From NCBI RefSeq assembly GCF_003287935.1, contig NZ_CP030287.1, positions 1,240,001 to 1,304,000 on the forward strand: a stretch of 64,000 nucleotides of DNA. Reading direction: 5' to 3'. Below, one piece after another: positions 9,607-16,853 of this stretch. The DNA comes from Streptomyces sp. ICC1. Its GTDB lineage: Bacteria; Actinomycetota; Actinomycetes; Streptomycetales; Streptomycetaceae. Made by a program: the position numbers and the translations under genes. The notes under the pieces were generated by a model that was not told the origin of the DNA, did no database searches, and saw only the letters and a list, made by a program, of their open reading frames with translations. The stretch's first letter is position 1. Each line of letters starts with the position of its first letter.

Positions 9607-9678
9607 CCCGGCCGATACCGCCCGCGAGACCCCGGGCCAACAACCGGAGAACCCGGGGAAACGTCCGTCCTTCCCCTT

Positions 9679-9714
9679 CGCGCCCGTCGCCGGAACGTTC
9701 CGGCGACGGGCGCG
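9679..9714 (+). terminator. Perfect 36-nt palindrome, terminator after the response regulator
   Basis: Two 18-nt arms meet without a spacer (CGCGCCCGTCGCCGGAAC followed by its complement). It sits 72 bp after the regulator stop and 25 bp before rnd. There is no T-run, as is usual in Streptomyces. Confidence 0.7.
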
Positions 9715-9739
9715 TCGCATGCACGGATACCCTTGACCA

Positions 9740-11050
9740 GTGACCGACGCCCAAGAAACCGCAGCAGGCCTGCGCACCACCACCGGGGGCGGCCCCCCGG
9801 ACGACGAGGTTTCGTCCGACGGGCTGCCCATCCCCTTGCTCGAGCCCCGCGAGGGCATCCCGCCGGTGGTCGCCGACGCCGAGGCGCTCGCCGAGGTGGT
9901 CGCGGCCTTCGCCGCGGGCACCGGACCCGTCGCCGTGGACGCCGAGCGCGCCTCCGGCTACCGCTACGGCCAGCGCGCCTACCTGGTGCAGCTGCGCCGC
10001 GAAGGCGCGGGCTCCGCGCTGATCGACCCGGTGGGCTGCCCCGACCTCTCCTCCCTGGGCGAGGCCCTCTCCGGTACCGAGTGGATCCTGCACGCGGCCA
10101 CCCAGGACCTTCCGTGCCTGCGCGAAATAGGCATGACGCCCACCTCCCTGTTCGACACCGAGCTCGCCGGACGCCTCGCCGGCTTCCCCCGGGTCGGGCT
10201 CGGCGCGATGGTCGAGGGCGTACTCGGCTACGTGCTGGAGAAGGGCCACTCCGCCGTCGACTGGTCCACCCGGCCGCTCCCCGAGCCGTGGCTGCGCTAT
10301 GCCGCGCTCGATGTCGAGCTGCTCGTGGACCTGCGCGACGCGCTGGAGAAGGAGCTGGACCGGCAGGGCAAGCTGGAGTGGGCCCGTCAGGAGTTCGACG
10401 CCATCGCCTCCGCGCCGCCCGCGCCGCCCCGCAAGGACCCTTGGCGCCGCACCTCCGGCATGCACAAGGTGCGCCGGCGCCGGCAGATGGCCGTCGTACG
10501 GGAGCTGTGGGAGTCCCGGGACCGGATCGCGCAGCGCCGCGACGTGTCACCGGGCAAGGTGCTGGGTGACGGCGCGATCGTCGAGGCCGCGCTCGCCCTG
10601 CCGCTGACCGTGCACGCGCTCTCGGCGCTGCCCGGATACGGGCAGCGCATGGGCCGGCGCCAGCTGGACCAGTGGATGGCCGCCGTGGAACGGGCGAAGG
10701 CCCTGCCCGAGAGCGAGCTGCCGCAGCCGGGGGCGACCCCGGCCGGCCCCCCGCCGCCGCGCTCCTGGGCGGACAAGGACCCGGAGGCCGCGGCACGCCT
10801 CGCGGCGGCCCGCACGGCCGTGTCGGCGCTGGCGGAGGGGCTGAACCTGCCCCAGGAGAACCTGATCACCCCCGACACGGTCCGCCGGCTGTGCTGGGAG
10901 CCGCCGGAGCGCCTGGAGCCCGACGCGGTGGCCGAGGCACTGGCGGGCTACGGGGCCCGCCCGTGGCAGATCGAACAGGTGACGGCGGCGCTGACGACGG
11001 CGCTGGCGACGACGCTGCCACCCGAGCCGGAGCCGGATCCGGCCGACTGA
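9740..11050 (+). CDS. rnd: Ribonuclease D (DEDD 3'-5' exonuclease with HRDC domains)
   Basis: Trims the 3' ends of structured RNAs, in particular tRNA precursors. The 436-aa product has an N-terminal DEDD exonuclease domain: Exo I DAE at Asp67/Glu69 (VAVDAERASG), Exo II around WILHAATQDLPCL, and Exo III in YAALDVELLVDLRD. An HRDC domain starts near KDPWRRTSGMHKVRRR and a second helical region follows. The start is GTG at 9740. TACCCT at 9728-9733 lies 6 nt before it and no Shine-Dalgarno is present, so the message may be leaderless. A strong terminator follows. Confidence 0.93.
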   Translation: MTDAQETAAGLRTTTGGGPPDDEVSSDGLPIPLLEPREGIPPVVADAEALAEVVAAFAAGTGPVAVDAERASGYRYGQRAYLVQLRREGAGSALIDPVGCPDLSSLGEALSGTEWILHAATQDLPCLREIGMTPTSLFDTELAGRLAGFPRVGLGAMVEGVLGYVLEKGHSAVDWSTRPLPEPWLRYAALDVELLVDLRDALEKELDRQGKLEWARQEFDAIASAPPAPPRKDPWRRTSGMHKVRRRRQMAVVRELWESRDRIAQRRDVSPGKVLGDGAIVEAALALPLTVHALSALPGYGQRMGRRQLDQWMAAVERAKALPESELPQPGATPAGPPPPRSWADKDPEAAARLAAARTAVSALAEGLNLPQENLITPDTVRRLCWEPPERLEPDAVAEALAGYGARPWQIEQVTAALTTALATTLPPEPEPDPAD

Positions 11051-11096
11051 GGCGTCGCGCCCGGGCCCCGGCCCCGGCCCGCCGCCCGTGATTCCA

Positions 11097-11135
11097 CGCA
11101 AGAGCCCCCCGTCCTGTGGACGGGGGGCTCTTGCG
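11097..11135 (+). terminator. Rho-independent-type terminator after rnd
   Basis: A perfect 18-bp stem (11097-11114 with 11118-11135) closing a TGT loop, 46 bp after the rnd stop. Strong and probably bidirectional. Confidence 0.85.
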
Positions 11136-11172
11136 CGTCCCGGTCTCGTCGAAGAGTCACGTCCGCGCATCT

Positions 11173-11215
11173 TTTGAACACGCTCAAAGTCTTGTAGTTT
11201 TTGAACGTGATCAAA
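11173..11215 (+). promoter_or_regulatory. Two copies of an inverted-repeat operator overlapping the start of the diiron-protein gene
   Basis: TTTGA-N6-TCAAA occurs at 11173-11188 and again at 11200-11215, with centres 27 bp apart. The second copy covers the GTG start codon at 11207. The spacing, near 2.5 helical turns, and AT-rich context suggest a repressor or activator binding as paired dimers. The cognate regulator cannot be named. Confidence 0.55.
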
Positions 11216-12064
11216 CATGGGTGGGGATACGAGGAGTGGGTGGCCGAGTTCGAGGCCGAGCGCGAGCGGCGGGCCGAGCGGGGCGATCCGGACTGGAGCC
11301 GGGTCACGACGCTCCCCGCGGAGCTCACCGGAAGCCTGCAGCGGTTCCAGCTGGGAGAAGGCGGGGACGGCGCCGAGCTGGCCGCCAAGGCCGAGCGGGC
11401 GGGCGATCCGGTGTACGCGCGGGCCGTACGGCTCTTCGTGGCGGAGGAGCAGAACCACGCGCGGATGCTGGCCCTGCTCCTGAAGGCCGAGGGCGGGGGG
11501 ACCCTGGCCGGCCACTGGAGCGACGCCGCCTTCGTCGGGCTGCGCAGGCTGCTCGGGCTGAAGGTGGAGCTGCTGGTACTGATGGTCGCGGAGGCGGTCG
11601 CCCTGCGGTACTACGAGGCGGTGCGCGACGGAGCCGCCGACCCGCTGACCTCGGAGGTGGCGGGCCGGATCCACGCCGACGAGGTGCGCCACGTCCCCTT
11701 CCACTGCCTGCGCCTGCGCGAGGCCCTGGCGCCCCTGCCCGCCCCCGCCCGGCGGGCGGCGGCCCTGGCCTGGCGGGCCCTGCTCGCCGGCGCGGCCGCC
11801 CTGGTCGCGGTGGACCACGGCCCGGCGCTGCGCACCCTGGGCGTCCGCCGCCGCGCCTTCGTGGCGGACACGGTCCGCTCCTCGTCCCCCATGGCCGCCG
11901 CCATGAGCTCGGCCCGGCCCGGCCCCCCGAGCCGCGGACCCGCCGACGGGTCCTGCTCGGGTAGCGCCGGGGCCGCGAGGAAGGGCGCGGCGGAGTGTGA
12001 CCTTCGCCGCTCCTTCCAGGGGGGCTGTGCATGCCGGTTACCGGCAAGTAGCATGGAGAGGTGA
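11207..12064 (+). CDS. Ferritin-like diiron-carboxylate protein (EX28DEXRH)
   Basis: Predicted soluble diiron protein of unknown reaction. The first half-site is E80-E81-x-x-H84 (AEEQNH). The second is Glu129 (MVAEAV) followed after exactly 28 residues by D158-E159-V-R-H162, which fits the EX28-37DEXRH iron-binding motif of rubrerythrin/oxidase-type four-helix bundles. Between them the helices are hydrophobic. The start is uncertain: TTG 11201 or GTG 11207, neither with a Shine-Dalgarno. Residues after about 225 are low in conserved character and run into the fadA promoter, so the natural C-terminus may once have been shorter. The gene follows the rnd terminator and has its own paired operator. 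Confidence 0.75.
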   Translation: MIKHGWGYEEWVAEFEAERERRAERGDPDWSRVTTLPAELTGSLQRFQLGEGGDGAELAAKAERAGDPVYARAVRLFVAEEQNHARMLALLLKAEGGGTLAGHWSDAAFVGLRRLLGLKVELLVLMVAEAVALRYYEAVRDGAADPLTSEVAGRIHADEVRHVPFHCLRLREALAPLPAPARRAAALAWRALLAGAAALVAVDHGPALRTLGVRRRAFVADTVRSSSPMAAAMSSARPGPPSRGPADGSCSGSAGAARKGAAECDLRRSFQGGCACRLPASSMER

Positions 12065-12075
12065 GCGGGCGCTCA
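12033..12075 (+). promoter_or_regulatory. Putative fadA-fadB promoter with two dyads
   Basis: GCCGG-TTA-CCGGC (12033-12045) lies just upstream of a -10-like TAGCAT (12049-12054). A second palindrome TGAGCG-GG-CGCTCA (12062-12075) begins at the stop codon of the preceding gene. The second resembles operators of TetR-type fatty-acid regulators. A clear -35 is lacking. Placement 58 bp before the fadA start suggests repression of beta-oxidation in the absence of acyl-CoA; that is inference. Confidence 0.5.
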
Positions 12076-12132
12076 GTCCATGGGCACGCCCCCCGCGCAG
12101 CAGTGCACCCCCGCACCTGGAGGAGAGCCAAC

Positions 12133-13359
12133 GTGCCTCGTACCGTCAGGGACGTCGTCTTCGTCGACGGCGTCCGCACCCCGTTCGGCAAGGCGGGCCC
12201 GAAGGGCATCTACAACGAGACCCGCGCCGACGATCTCGTCGTCAAGGCGATCCGGGAGCTGCTGCGCCGCAACCCGGACCTGGACCCCGCGAAGATCGAC
12301 GAGGTCGCCATCGCCGCGACCACGCAGATCGGCGACCAGGGCCTGACGCTGGGCCGTACGGCCGGCATTCTCGCGGGCCTCCCGCAGTCCGTCCCCGGGT
12401 ACTCCATCGACCGCATGTGCGCCGGCGCGCTCACCGCCGTGACCGCCGTCGCGGGCGGCGTGGCCTTCGGTGCGTACGACGTCGCCCTCGCCGGCGGTGT
12501 CGAGCACATGGGCCGCCACCCCATGGGCGAGGGCGTCGACCCGAACCCGCGCTTCGTCTCCGAGAAGCTGGTCGACGAGTCCGCCCTGTTCATGGGCATG
12601 ACCGCCGAGAACCTGCACGACCGGTACCCGACGATCACCAAGCTCCGCGCCGACGAGTACGCCGTGCGCTCGCAGGAGAAGGCCGCCAAGGCGTACGCCG
12701 ACGGCAAGATCCAGCAGGACCTGGTCCCGATCTCGGTCCGCAACAACAACGAGGCGGCCGGTGAGACGGGCTGGGGCCTGGTCACCGCCGACGAGCCGAT
12801 GCGTCCGGGGACCACCCTGGAGAACCTGGCGGGCCTCAAGACCCCGTTCCGGGTCCACGGCAACGTCACCGCGGGCAACGCCGCCGGTCTCAACGACGGT
12901 GCCACCGCCGCGATCATCGCGTCCGAGGACTTCGCCCGCGAGAACAACCTCCCGGTCAAGATGCGCCTGGTCTCGTACTCCTTCGCGGGTGTCGAGCCCG
13001 AGGTCATGGGCTACGGTCCGATCCCGGCCACCGAGAAGGCCCTGGCGCAGGCCGGTCTGACGATCGACGACATCGGCCTCTTCGAGGTCAACGAGGCCTT
13101 CGCGGTCCAGGTCCTCGCGTTCCTGGAGCACTACGGCATCGCCGACGACGACGCCCGCGTCAACCAGTACGGCGGCGCCATCGCCTTCGGCCACCCGCTC
13201 GCCTCCTCCGGCGTCCGTCTGATGACCCAGCTGGCCCGCCAGTTCGAGGAGCAGCCGGAGGTCCGCTACGGCCTGACCACCATGTGCGTCGGCTTCGGCA
13301 TGGGCGCCACGGTCGTCTGGGAGAACCCGAACTTCACCGCCGAGGGAGACAGCAAGTGA
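12133..13359 (+). CDS. fadA: Acetyl-CoA acyltransferase (thiolase), beta-subunit of the fatty acid oxidation complex
   Basis: Last step of beta-oxidation: thiolytic cleavage of 3-ketoacyl-CoA to acetyl-CoA and a shortened acyl-CoA. The 408-aa product has the thiolase triad: nucleophilic Cys96 (DRMCAGALTA), His354 (AFGHPLASSG) and Cys385 (MCVGFGMG), with NEAFAVQ between. The start is GTG at 12133 after GGAGGAGAG at 12119-12127; an earlier in-frame GTG at 12061 is inside the operator region and is rejected. Its stop overlaps the fadB start (GTGA), so the two subunits are made in a coupled ratio. Confidence 0.95.
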   Translation: MPRTVRDVVFVDGVRTPFGKAGPKGIYNETRADDLVVKAIRELLRRNPDLDPAKIDEVAIAATTQIGDQGLTLGRTAGILAGLPQSVPGYSIDRMCAGALTAVTAVAGGVAFGAYDVALAGGVEHMGRHPMGEGVDPNPRFVSEKLVDESALFMGMTAENLHDRYPTITKLRADEYAVRSQEKAAKAYADGKIQQDLVPISVRNNNEAAGETGWGLVTADEPMRPGTTLENLAGLKTPFRVHGNVTAGNAAGLNDGATAAIIASEDFARENNLPVKMRLVSYSFAGVEPEVMGYGPIPATEKALAQAGLTIDDIGLFEVNEAFAVQVLAFLEHYGIADDDARVNQYGGAIAFGHPLASSGVRLMTQLARQFEEQPEVRYGLTTMCVGFGMGATVVWENPNFTAEGDSK

Positions 13360-15497
13360 GCACCACCACCACTGAGCTCCTCAAGGGCGCGGCCGAGCTG
13401 TTCCCGGACGAGGTCGTCACGCGCGCGCTCGTGCGCCACCTGGACCTGCCCTTCGGCGCCGGGCGCTTCGCGCTCATCACGCTGGACAACGGCCTGGACC
13501 ACACCAAGCCGACCACCTTCGGCCCGCAGTCCCTCGCCAACCTGAACGCGGCGATCGACCAGGTCGAGCAGGAGGCCATCGCGGGCTCCATCGTCGGCGC
13601 CGGTCTGACCGGCAAGCCGTTCATCTTCGCGGTCGGCGCCGACCTCAAGGGCGTCGAGCTGCTGAAGAAGCACGACGAGGCGCTCGCCATCGGCAAGGGC
13701 GGCCACGACGTCTTCAAGCGCCTGGCCGCGCTGGCCGTCCCCACCTTCGCCTACTACAACGGCGCGGCGATGGGCGGCGGTGTCGAGGTCGGTCTGCACT
13801 GCACCTACCGCACCGTCTCCAAGGCCATCCCGGCCTTCTCGCTGCCCGAGGTCTTCCTCGGCCTGGTTCCCGGCTGGGGCGGCTGCGCCCTGCTGCCGAA
13901 CCTGATCGGCGCGGACCGCGCGGTCTCGGTCATCATCGAGAACTCGCTGAACCAGAACCGGCAGCTGAGGGGCAAGCAGGTCTTCGAGCTCGGCATCGCG
14001 GACGCGCTGTTCGAGGGCGCGGACTTCCTGGAGCAGTCGCTGCTCTGGACCGCGAACGTGCTCAACGGCACCACCGAGGTCGTACGCGACGAGATCGACC
14101 GCGGCGAGGCCTGGGACGCGGCGGTCGCCCGCGGCCGCTTCATCGCCGACTCCAAGGTGCACGGCGCGGCCCCGGCCGCCTACCGCGCGCTGGAGATCAT
14201 CGAGGCGGCCAAGGACGGCGACCTGCAGAAGGGCTTCGACGCCGAGGACACCGCGCTCGCGGACCTCATCATGGGCGGCGAACTGCGCTCCGGCATCTAC
14301 GCCTTCAACCTGGTCCAGAAGCGCGCCAAGCGCCCGGCCGGCGCGCCGGACAAGGCGCTGGCCCGCCCGGTCACCAAGGTCGGCGTCGTCGGCGCGGGCC
14401 TGATGGCCTCGCAGCTGGCGCTGCTGTTCCTGCGCCGCCTGGAGGTGCCGGTGGTCCTCACCGACATCGACCAGGAGCGCGTGGACAAGGGCGTGGGCTA
14501 CGTCCGGGCCGAGATCCAGAAGCTGCTGGGCAAGGGCCGCATCAACCAGGACAAGGCCAACCGCCTGACCGCCCTGGTGACGGGTGTCCTGGACAAGGCC
14601 GAGGGCTTCGCGGACGCGGACTTCATCATCGAGGCCGTGTTCGAGGAGATGTCCGTCAAGCAGAAGGTGTTCGCGGAGGTCGAGGCGGTCGCCCCGGCGC
14701 ACGCGATCCTCGCCACCAACACCTCCTCGCTGTCGGTCTCCGAGATGGCCTCCAAGCTCCAGCACCCGGAGCGCGTGGTCGGCTTCCACTTCTTCAACCC
14801 GGTCGCGATCCTCCCGCTGCTGGAGATCGTCCGCGGCGAGCAGACCGACGACGCCTCGCTGGCCACGGCCTTCGGTGTGGCGCGGAAGCTGAAGAAGACC
14901 GCGGTCCTCACCAAGGACGCCCCGGCGTTCGTCGTGAACCGCATCCTGACCCGCTTCATGGGCGAGATCCAGAACGTCATCGACGAGGGCACCCCGGTGG
15001 TCACCGCCGAGAAGGCCATCGAGCCGCTCGGCCTGCCGATGTCCCCGCTGGTGCTGCTGGAGCTCGTGGGCCCGGCGATCGGCCTGCACGTCTCCGAGAC
15101 CCTGAACCGCGCCTTCCCGGAGCGCTTCACCGTCTCCCCGAACCTGGCGGCCGTCGTCAAGGCCGGCAAGCGCGGCTTCTACGTCTACTCCGCAGAGAAC
15201 GGCTTCAAGCCGGAGCTGGACCCCGAGGTCGCCGCCCTCCTCGTCCAGGGCGATGTCGTCCTGACCGAGGAGCAGGTCCGCGACCGCGTCCTCGACGCGG
15301 TGGCGCAGGAGATCGGCCTGATGCTGGAGGAGGGTGTCGTGGCCGAGGCCCAGGACATCGACCTCTGCCTCATCACGGGCGCCGGCTGGCCCTTCCACCT
15401 GGGCGGCGTCACGCCGTACCTGGACCGCGAGGGCGTCTCCGAGCGCGTGAACGGCAAGAAGTTCCTGGCCCCCGGCCTGGCGAGCGTTCCGGTCTGA
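13356..15497 (+). CDS. fadB: Bifunctional enoyl-CoA hydratase / 3-hydroxyacyl-CoA dehydrogenase
   Basis: Alpha-subunit of the fatty acid oxidation complex, 713 aa. The N-terminal crotonase domain has GAAMGGGVEVGLHC and LPEVFLGLVPGWGG, which carry the two catalytic glutamates. A linker leads to a Rossmann dehydrogenase domain (VGVVGAGLMASQLALLF) with the catalytic His in GFHFFNPV, then the helical C-terminal domain. The start is GTG at 13356, inside the fadA stop region and preceded by GAGGGAGA. Two-gene operon, closed by a hairpin 32 bp downstream. Confidence 0.95.
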   Translation: MSTTTTELLKGAAELFPDEVVTRALVRHLDLPFGAGRFALITLDNGLDHTKPTTFGPQSLANLNAAIDQVEQEAIAGSIVGAGLTGKPFIFAVGADLKGVELLKKHDEALAIGKGGHDVFKRLAALAVPTFAYYNGAAMGGGVEVGLHCTYRTVSKAIPAFSLPEVFLGLVPGWGGCALLPNLIGADRAVSVIIENSLNQNRQLRGKQVFELGIADALFEGADFLEQSLLWTANVLNGTTEVVRDEIDRGEAWDAAVARGRFIADSKVHGAAPAAYRALEIIEAAKDGDLQKGFDAEDTALADLIMGGELRSGIYAFNLVQKRAKRPAGAPDKALARPVTKVGVVGAGLMASQLALLFLRRLEVPVVLTDIDQERVDKGVGYVRAEIQKLLGKGRINQDKANRLTALVTGVLDKAEGFADADFIIEAVFEEMSVKQKVFAEVEAVAPAHAILATNTSSLSVSEMASKLQHPERVVGFHFFNPVAILPLLEIVRGEQTDDASLATAFGVARKLKKTAVLTKDAPAFVVNRILTRFMGEIQNVIDEGTPVVTAEKAIEPLGLPMSPLVLLELVGPAIGLHVSETLNRAFPERFTVSPNLAAVVKAGKRGFYVYSAENGFKPELDPEVAALLVQGDVVLTEEQVRDRVLDAVAQEIGLMLEEGVVAEAQDIDLCLITGAGWPFHLGGVTPYLDREGVSERVNGKKFLAPGLASVPV

Positions 15498-15529
15498 GGT
15501 CTCCGCGCGCGGTGTAGCCGACGCGGTCC

Positions 15530-15563
15530 GGACGCCCGTCCCCCTCACCGGGGGCGGGCGTCC
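15530..15563 (+). terminator. Terminator after fadB
   Basis: GGACGCCCG and CCCCC on the left pair with GGGGG and CGGGCGTCC on the right, with one bulged T and a 5-nt loop. No T-run follows. Confidence 0.75.
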
Positions 15564-15648
15564 GCCGTTGCGGAGGCGGCGGCCGCCGCTGCCGGAGGCG
15601 GAGGGATCCGGGGCCGGACCAGCCTCGAAAGGCTGGCAGAATACCGGC

Positions 15649-16692
15649 ATGGCGGACAGCAGAGAACCTTTCAGCCGCCGGACTCTCCTGTTCGCGGGCG
15701 GTACGGCGGCCGCCGGCATGGCCGTGGGCGGTCTCGGCTGGCGACTCCGCACCAAGAGCGCCCCACCCGAAGACGACTCTCCACCAATTGCCGGAATGTT
15801 CGATATGCGAACAGCCGCCGAAATGTTGGCACCTTCGCCGCTTTTCAACACCACCGGGCCTCAGTCGTTCGCATTCGACGACTCCAAGGGATTGGTCTAC
15901 ACCCTTCAGGGCATTCAAGGCGGCTTGCAGCTCAACGGCGAGAAGGAGCCGGTCAGTTCCGCAGACCGCAAGACGGCGGGCGATATGTGCCTGACCCGGA
16001 TGAGCAGTTCCGGGCAGCCGCGCGGTCACATGTATCTGCGCGGCTTCGGACACGGCATTTCCTTCGGCATCGAGCCCGTGGGCAAGTCCACGCTCATATG
16101 GGTGGAGAGCAAGCCCGACCCCGAAAGCGGCTACGGCCGCTCGGTGGCCCGCGTCCTGTTCAGGGACGGCGCCCTGCTCGACGGCAGCAACCCGACCGTG
16201 GCCCACTACGACCCGGTTCCGGGCGCCTCCGACGTCTCCCCCGCACTCGACCTGGCCGGCGGCCGGGTTCTGGTGAGCCACCAGAAAGGGGAGGAGCACC
16301 GGTTCTCGGTGTACGGGATGACGGACTTCCTGGCCGGCCGCTTCGAGGCCGCGCACACGCTCCAGGCCGGTGTGCAGGTAAAGGAAGAGGAGTGGTTCCA
16401 GGGCTGCGCACTGCACGGCGACTTCGTCTACGTGCTGACCGGTGAGCCTTACACCGGAAAGAACGGCGACAATCCGCCTAAATCGGACGGCAATACCTAT
16501 GTCTCCGCAATTGACGTCCGTACGGGTGAGGCTCGGGGCCGCCGCCTCGTGACGGCGGCGCGGCACCTCCCCTACCGGGAGCCGGAGGGAATCGCGGTCA
16601 GCACGGCGGGGCCGAACCCGGCTTTGTGCGTGGGATTTTCCGTAAAGGCCAGGGACGCAAGAGAGCTGACGGTGTACAGCTTCGCGCAGTGA
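15649..16692 (+). CDS. Tat-exported TagC-like beta-propeller protein
   Basis: Annotated in Streptomyces as teichoic acid biosynthesis protein C. The 347-aa product has a Tat signal (SRRTLLFAGGTAAAGMAVGG). The remainder reads as a beta-propeller of the P68-RBP/TagC type, with strand repeats such as SFAFDDSKGLVYTLQ, RVLVSHQKGEEHRFSVY and FVYVLTGEPY. No enzyme residues are recognisable, so binding of glycopolymer or a scaffold role is more likely than catalysis. The ATG at 15649 is preceded by a small dyad CCAGCC-N6-GGCTGG (15619-15636). Its AT content is higher than that of the neighbours, and it opens the wall-polymer cluster. Confidence 0.75.
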   Translation: MADSREPFSRRTLLFAGGTAAAGMAVGGLGWRLRTKSAPPEDDSPPIAGMFDMRTAAEMLAPSPLFNTTGPQSFAFDDSKGLVYTLQGIQGGLQLNGEKEPVSSADRKTAGDMCLTRMSSSGQPRGHMYLRGFGHGISFGIEPVGKSTLIWVESKPDPESGYGRSVARVLFRDGALLDGSNPTVAHYDPVPGASDVSPALDLAGGRVLVSHQKGEEHRFSVYGMTDFLAGRFEAAHTLQAGVQVKEEEWFQGCALHGDFVYVLTGEPYTGKNGDNPPKSDGNTYVSAIDVRTGEARGRRLVTAARHLPYREPEGIAVSTAGPNPALCVGFSVKARDARELTVYSFAQ

Positions 16693-16795
16693 AGGGCCCG
16701 CATCCCGAGGCCCAAGGTCACAACTCGCACGACACGCGCCCGATATCCTTGACCTGAGGTTCACCGGCTGTTCCGGAGTTGTCCATATGGCTGCT

Positions 16796-16801
16796 TATAC
16801 T
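16796..16801 (+). promoter_or_regulatory. Candidate -10 of the teichoic acid operon
   Basis: TATACT is a near-consensus -10, 52 bp before the phosphotransferase start, in an AT-rich stretch that also holds a second TTATAC at 16825. No matching -35 at the normal distance was convincing. Confidence 0.4.
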
Positions 16802-16853
16802 ACTCCGACACTCCGGCACAATCCTTATACCTCCATGGGAGAGGCTCCCAACG

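Noticed and set aside
13266..15854. Very long open frame on the minus strand opposite fadB
   Set aside because: It is the antisense of a well-supported gene in high-GC DNA, with Asp/Val/Gly/Arg-rich sequence and no family likeness.
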